Positions 62,176-64,000 of a DNA stretch of 64,000 nt are shown in pieces. Within the stretch, counting starts at the first letter, position 1, and each line of letters begins with the position of its first letter. The position numbers and the translations under genes were made by a program. The notes beneath the pieces are model-generated. The model was not told where the DNA came from. It did not search any database and saw only the letters and a program-made list of their open reading frames with translations. The stretch is taken from positions 1-64,000 of the forward strand of contig NZ_JAJGMW010000009.1 in NCBI RefSeq assembly GCF_020782115.1, given 5' to 3'. Source of the stretch: Leeuwenhoekiella parthenopeia. GTDB lineage: Bacteria; Bacteroidota; Bacteroidia; Flavobacteriales; Flavobacteriaceae.

Positions 62176-63522
62176 ATGGGCATAGATCTTATTCTAATCG
62201 CACTGGTCATCATCTGGATCATTTTTGGAACCAGTTATTTACGCTGGCATCCGTTTTTCGTTTTGCTCATCAGCGCTCTTGGGCTCGCCTTTTTATTGGG
62301 AACTCCACTACAGGAAATACCGGGAGTAATCAATCTGGGTTTCGGAAAAATGTTTCAGAATATCGGCCTGCTCATCTTATTTGGGTCTTTTATAGGTTCG
62401 GCTTTAGAAGCGAGTCATGCCACAAAAACCATTGCTCGTAGTATTCTAAAGAAGCTTCGTTTTTTACCTCTGCCTTTTGTCATGAGCGGGCTGGGTTATT
62501 TGGTATCAATCCCCGTATTTTGCGATGCTGCATTTGTAATTTTGACACCTTTGACTAAAAAACTGGCTCTGGGCAACCCCTTTAAGCGCAATGGCCTTAC
62601 CATTGCCCTGTCTACCGGTTTATTTTCGGCACACGTTCTGGTGCCTCCTACTCCCGGCCCACTTGCTGCAGCCTCAAATCCGGGGCTCACTAATTTATAC
62701 CTGCTTATTTTGGGCGGTGGATCTTTCGCTCTGATTTTAATGCTTATCGGTGCCGGGTATGCCTTTTACCTTTTTAGAAAAAAACCTCATAATTCTGAAG
62801 AGCATATTCCTGAAGTACAGGTCGAAGAAGCAGAAGAAGAACACAGTCATCCTGCATTTATGCCGGCCATAATTCCTTTGGCTTTGCCAATTGTTCTAAT
62901 GGCTTTAGCTGCCTGTACGCCCTTTTTTAAAACCGATGCTACTGTTCTACTTACAGGATTAATCGAATTTTGCGGGGATCCGGTAATAGCGCTTTTGATA
63001 GGAGTACTTACAGCCTTTTATCTGTTCTTAAGACAAAAGATAGCGATTCAGGAAATTATAGAGTCGGGCATACGCCAGGCAGCTCCTATTCTATTAATCA
63101 CTGCAATGGGAGGCGCCTTAGGTACTGTGATTCAACAGGCTAATCTGACTCAGGGTATTGATCTCAGCGCATTTAATACCGGCATTGGTCTGGCAATTCC
63201 CTTTCTATTAGCCGCTATTTTAAAGTCTGCACAAGGTTCATCTACGGTAGCCATGATAACTGTTTCATCTATAATGCTACCACTCCTGGCGGCGATGGGT
63301 CTTGATTCAGAAATTGGAAAAGTATGGGTTATTTTGGCCATTGGGGCCGGCTCCGTTACCGTTTCGCACGCAAACGATTCGTATTTCTGGATTGTAAGTC
63401 AACTGGGCGACATGACGGTTAAACAAGCCTATCGTACGCACACCTTTGCCACATTTCTGCAGGGTGTCTTGGGATTCCTAATTCTTTTGGCAGCTTACAA
63501 CCTGTGGCTGTTAGGAAACTAA
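62176..63522 (+). CDS. GntP-family gluconate/glycerate:proton symporter
   Basis: A 448-residue membrane permease with about 12-13 helices. GntP-family signatures are RWHPFFVLLISALGLAFLLG, GYLVSIPVFCDAAFVILTPL, HVLVPPTPGPLAAAS, KSAQGSSTVAMITVSSI and SHANDSYFWIVSQLGDM. A hydrophilic loop with EEHIPEVQVEEAEEEHSH lies near residue 210. GntP members transport gluconate and other hydroxy acids. The adjacent glycerate kinase gene, 1 base away, favours glycerate as substrate. This is an inference. Confidence 0.9.
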   Translation: MGIDLILIALVIIWIIFGTSYLRWHPFFVLLISALGLAFLLGTPLQEIPGVINLGFGKMFQNIGLLILFGSFIGSALEASHATKTIARSILKKLRFLPLPFVMSGLGYLVSIPVFCDAAFVILTPLTKKLALGNPFKRNGLTIALSTGLFSAHVLVPPTPGPLAAASNPGLTNLYLLILGGGSFALILMLIGAGYAFYLFRKKPHNSEEHIPEVQVEEAEEEHSHPAFMPAIIPLALPIVLMALAACTPFFKTDATVLLTGLIEFCGDPVIALLIGVLTAFYLFLRQKIAIQEIIESGIRQAAPILLITAMGGALGTVIQQANLTQGIDLSAFNTGIGLAIPFLLAAILKSAQGSSTVAMITVSSIMLPLLAAMGLDSEIGKVWVILAIGAGSVTVSHANDSYFWIVSQLGDMTVKQAYRTHTFATFLQGVLGFLILLAAYNLWLLGN

Positions 63523-63523
63523 A

Positions 63524-63618
63524 TAAAAAAAGGCAGATCAGCACTCCAGCATATAATCGGTACGCCCCCTACAGCTCACGAATTATATTTTAAATGGAGT
63601 GTGATCTACCATCTTTTT
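63524..63618 (+). other. Imperfect long inverted repeat after the permease gene
   Basis: Arms near 63524-63556 and 63580-63618 are complementary with some gaps: AGATCA-g-CACTCCA on the left against TGGAGTGTGATCT on the right, plus AT-rich parts on both sides. Inside lies a further unpaired region of about 20 bases. It could be a structured 3' end of the garK-gntP transcript or a remnant of a small mobile element. The rest of 63619-63785 shows nothing recognisable. Confidence 0.5.
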
Positions 63619-63785
63619 GAAATCAAATGACTGAATTTACTGGTAATTCATTTCTTAATTCAGACTTTCCAAAGAACTAAAATACCCGTCATTATTTTTT
63701 ACGGAATTCCTCATTTTCGACAAAATTTAACAGAAAAATGAAGACTTTAACACTTTGAACTTTGCTCTATTGTGCCAAATCCTAA

Positions 63786-63820
63786 AATCAAAAGCCCGAA
63801 GCTTTAAAGCTTCGGGCCTC
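63786..63820 (-). terminator. Terminator of the OmpA-family gene at the window end
   Basis: A perfect 24-base palindrome, GCCCGAAGCTTT and its complement, at 63794-63817. On the minus strand it is followed by a T-rich tract (63786-63793). It lies 51 bases after the stop of the partial minus-strand gene. Confidence 0.85.
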
Positions 63821-63868
63821 TCCCCAAATCAACAGCAAAGGCTGCCTAAACCCTTCCTTCTTTAAACC

Positions 63869-64000
63869 CTAGCGTCTCAACACAATAAATTCTGACCTTC
63901 GATTTTCAGAATACTCCACCTCCGTGCAATCAACTCCCTGTTCATCACAGATATTTATGGGTCTGCTTTCGCCATAACCAATAGCACTCTCAATGCGGTT
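63869..64000 (-). CDS. OmpA-family protein, C-terminal end (partial)
   Basis: The last 43 residues of a protein running off the window edge. They read as the end of an OmpA peptidoglycan-binding domain: IESAIGYGESRPINICDEQG, then the paired-cysteine loop (ICDEQGVDCTEVEYSENRR) and the final arginine-rich RSEFIVLRR, all parallel to the end of the OmpA-family protein at 20613-22358 (RGAGETELLNKCADG, EHTINRRTEFKV). What precedes this domain cannot be seen. Confidence 0.8.
   Translation of the reverse strand, partial: NRIESAIGYGESRPINICDEQGVDCTEVEYSENRRSEFIVLRR

Noticed and set aside
1-64000. CRISPR array, prophage or genomic island
   Set aside because: No regularly spaced repeats, integrase, phage structural genes or tRNA-linked insertion; base composition and codon use look even across the window.

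Overview
The window reads as chromosome of a Flavobacteriaceae-type bacterium (Bacteroidota). Supporting signs are two cargo proteins ending in type B sorting domains of the type IX secretion system (T9SS), the T9SS proteins PorT and Plug, a 287-residue primary sigma factor, TamL, a complete Na+-translocating NQR operon, and promoters of the Bacteroidota form TTTG-N(about 19)-TAnnTTTG. NQR is common in marine and host-associated members; the genus cannot be told from the sequence. No rRNA, tRNA, CRISPR array or prophage was seen. Most of the window is ordinary chromosome.

Layout. 1-0.75 kb: the 5' part of an ISAon1-like insertion sequence that has cut into an already frameshifted NAD(P)-binding protein gene. 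0.9-4.5 kb: thioredoxin, a small membrane protein, a T9SS cargo protein and a DEAD-box helicase. 4.6-10.6 kb: a ChaN-like lipoprotein, then a tight four-gene operon (TetR regulator, ABC protein, HlyD adaptor, TolC channel) whose ABC ATPase domain has lost most hydrolysis motifs. 10.8-15 kb: methionine aminopeptidase, a NUMOD4/HNH protein, a methyltransferase and a second T9SS cargo protein. 15-16.4 kb: ApbE flavin transferase and a small partner. 16.5-22.4 kb: a minus-strand cluster of an OmpA-family protein, three secreted or lipoprotein genes of unknown function, a membrane protein and a LytS/LytTR two-component pair. 22.5-28.6 kb: nqrABCDEF.

28.8-37.8 kb: T9SS Plug, a DUF3667 protein, ApaG, PruA, a small basic protein, RsmG, a fatty acid desaturase, an aminotransferase and a fasciclin protein. 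37.9-41.8 kb: a YpdA-like flavoprotein and TrkH/TrkA potassium uptake. 42-47.6 kb: UbiE/MenG, PorT, a methyltransferase, a SpoU RNA methylase and TamL. 47.6-52.5 kb: fructose-bisphosphate aldolase, AccD (without its zinc-ribbon cysteines), ribosomal protein S15 and PNPase. 52.9-55.7 kb: the proline pathway proC-proB-proA. 55.9-60.3 kb: a large hybrid histidine kinase, the primary sigma factor and a BLUF photoreceptor. 60.3-63.5 kb: ribulose-phosphate epimerase, glycerate kinase and a GntP-family permease. The window ends inside another OmpA-family gene.

The genes form a few functional groups. ApbE probably attaches FMN to NqrB and NqrC of the sodium pump. PorT, Plug and the two type B cargo proteins belong to T9SS export. 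ProA/B/C and PruA cover synthesis and breakdown of proline through glutamate semialdehyde. The least explained pieces are the exporter operon with a pseudo-ATPase, the OmpA/lipoprotein/LytTR cluster, and the structured pnp leader.
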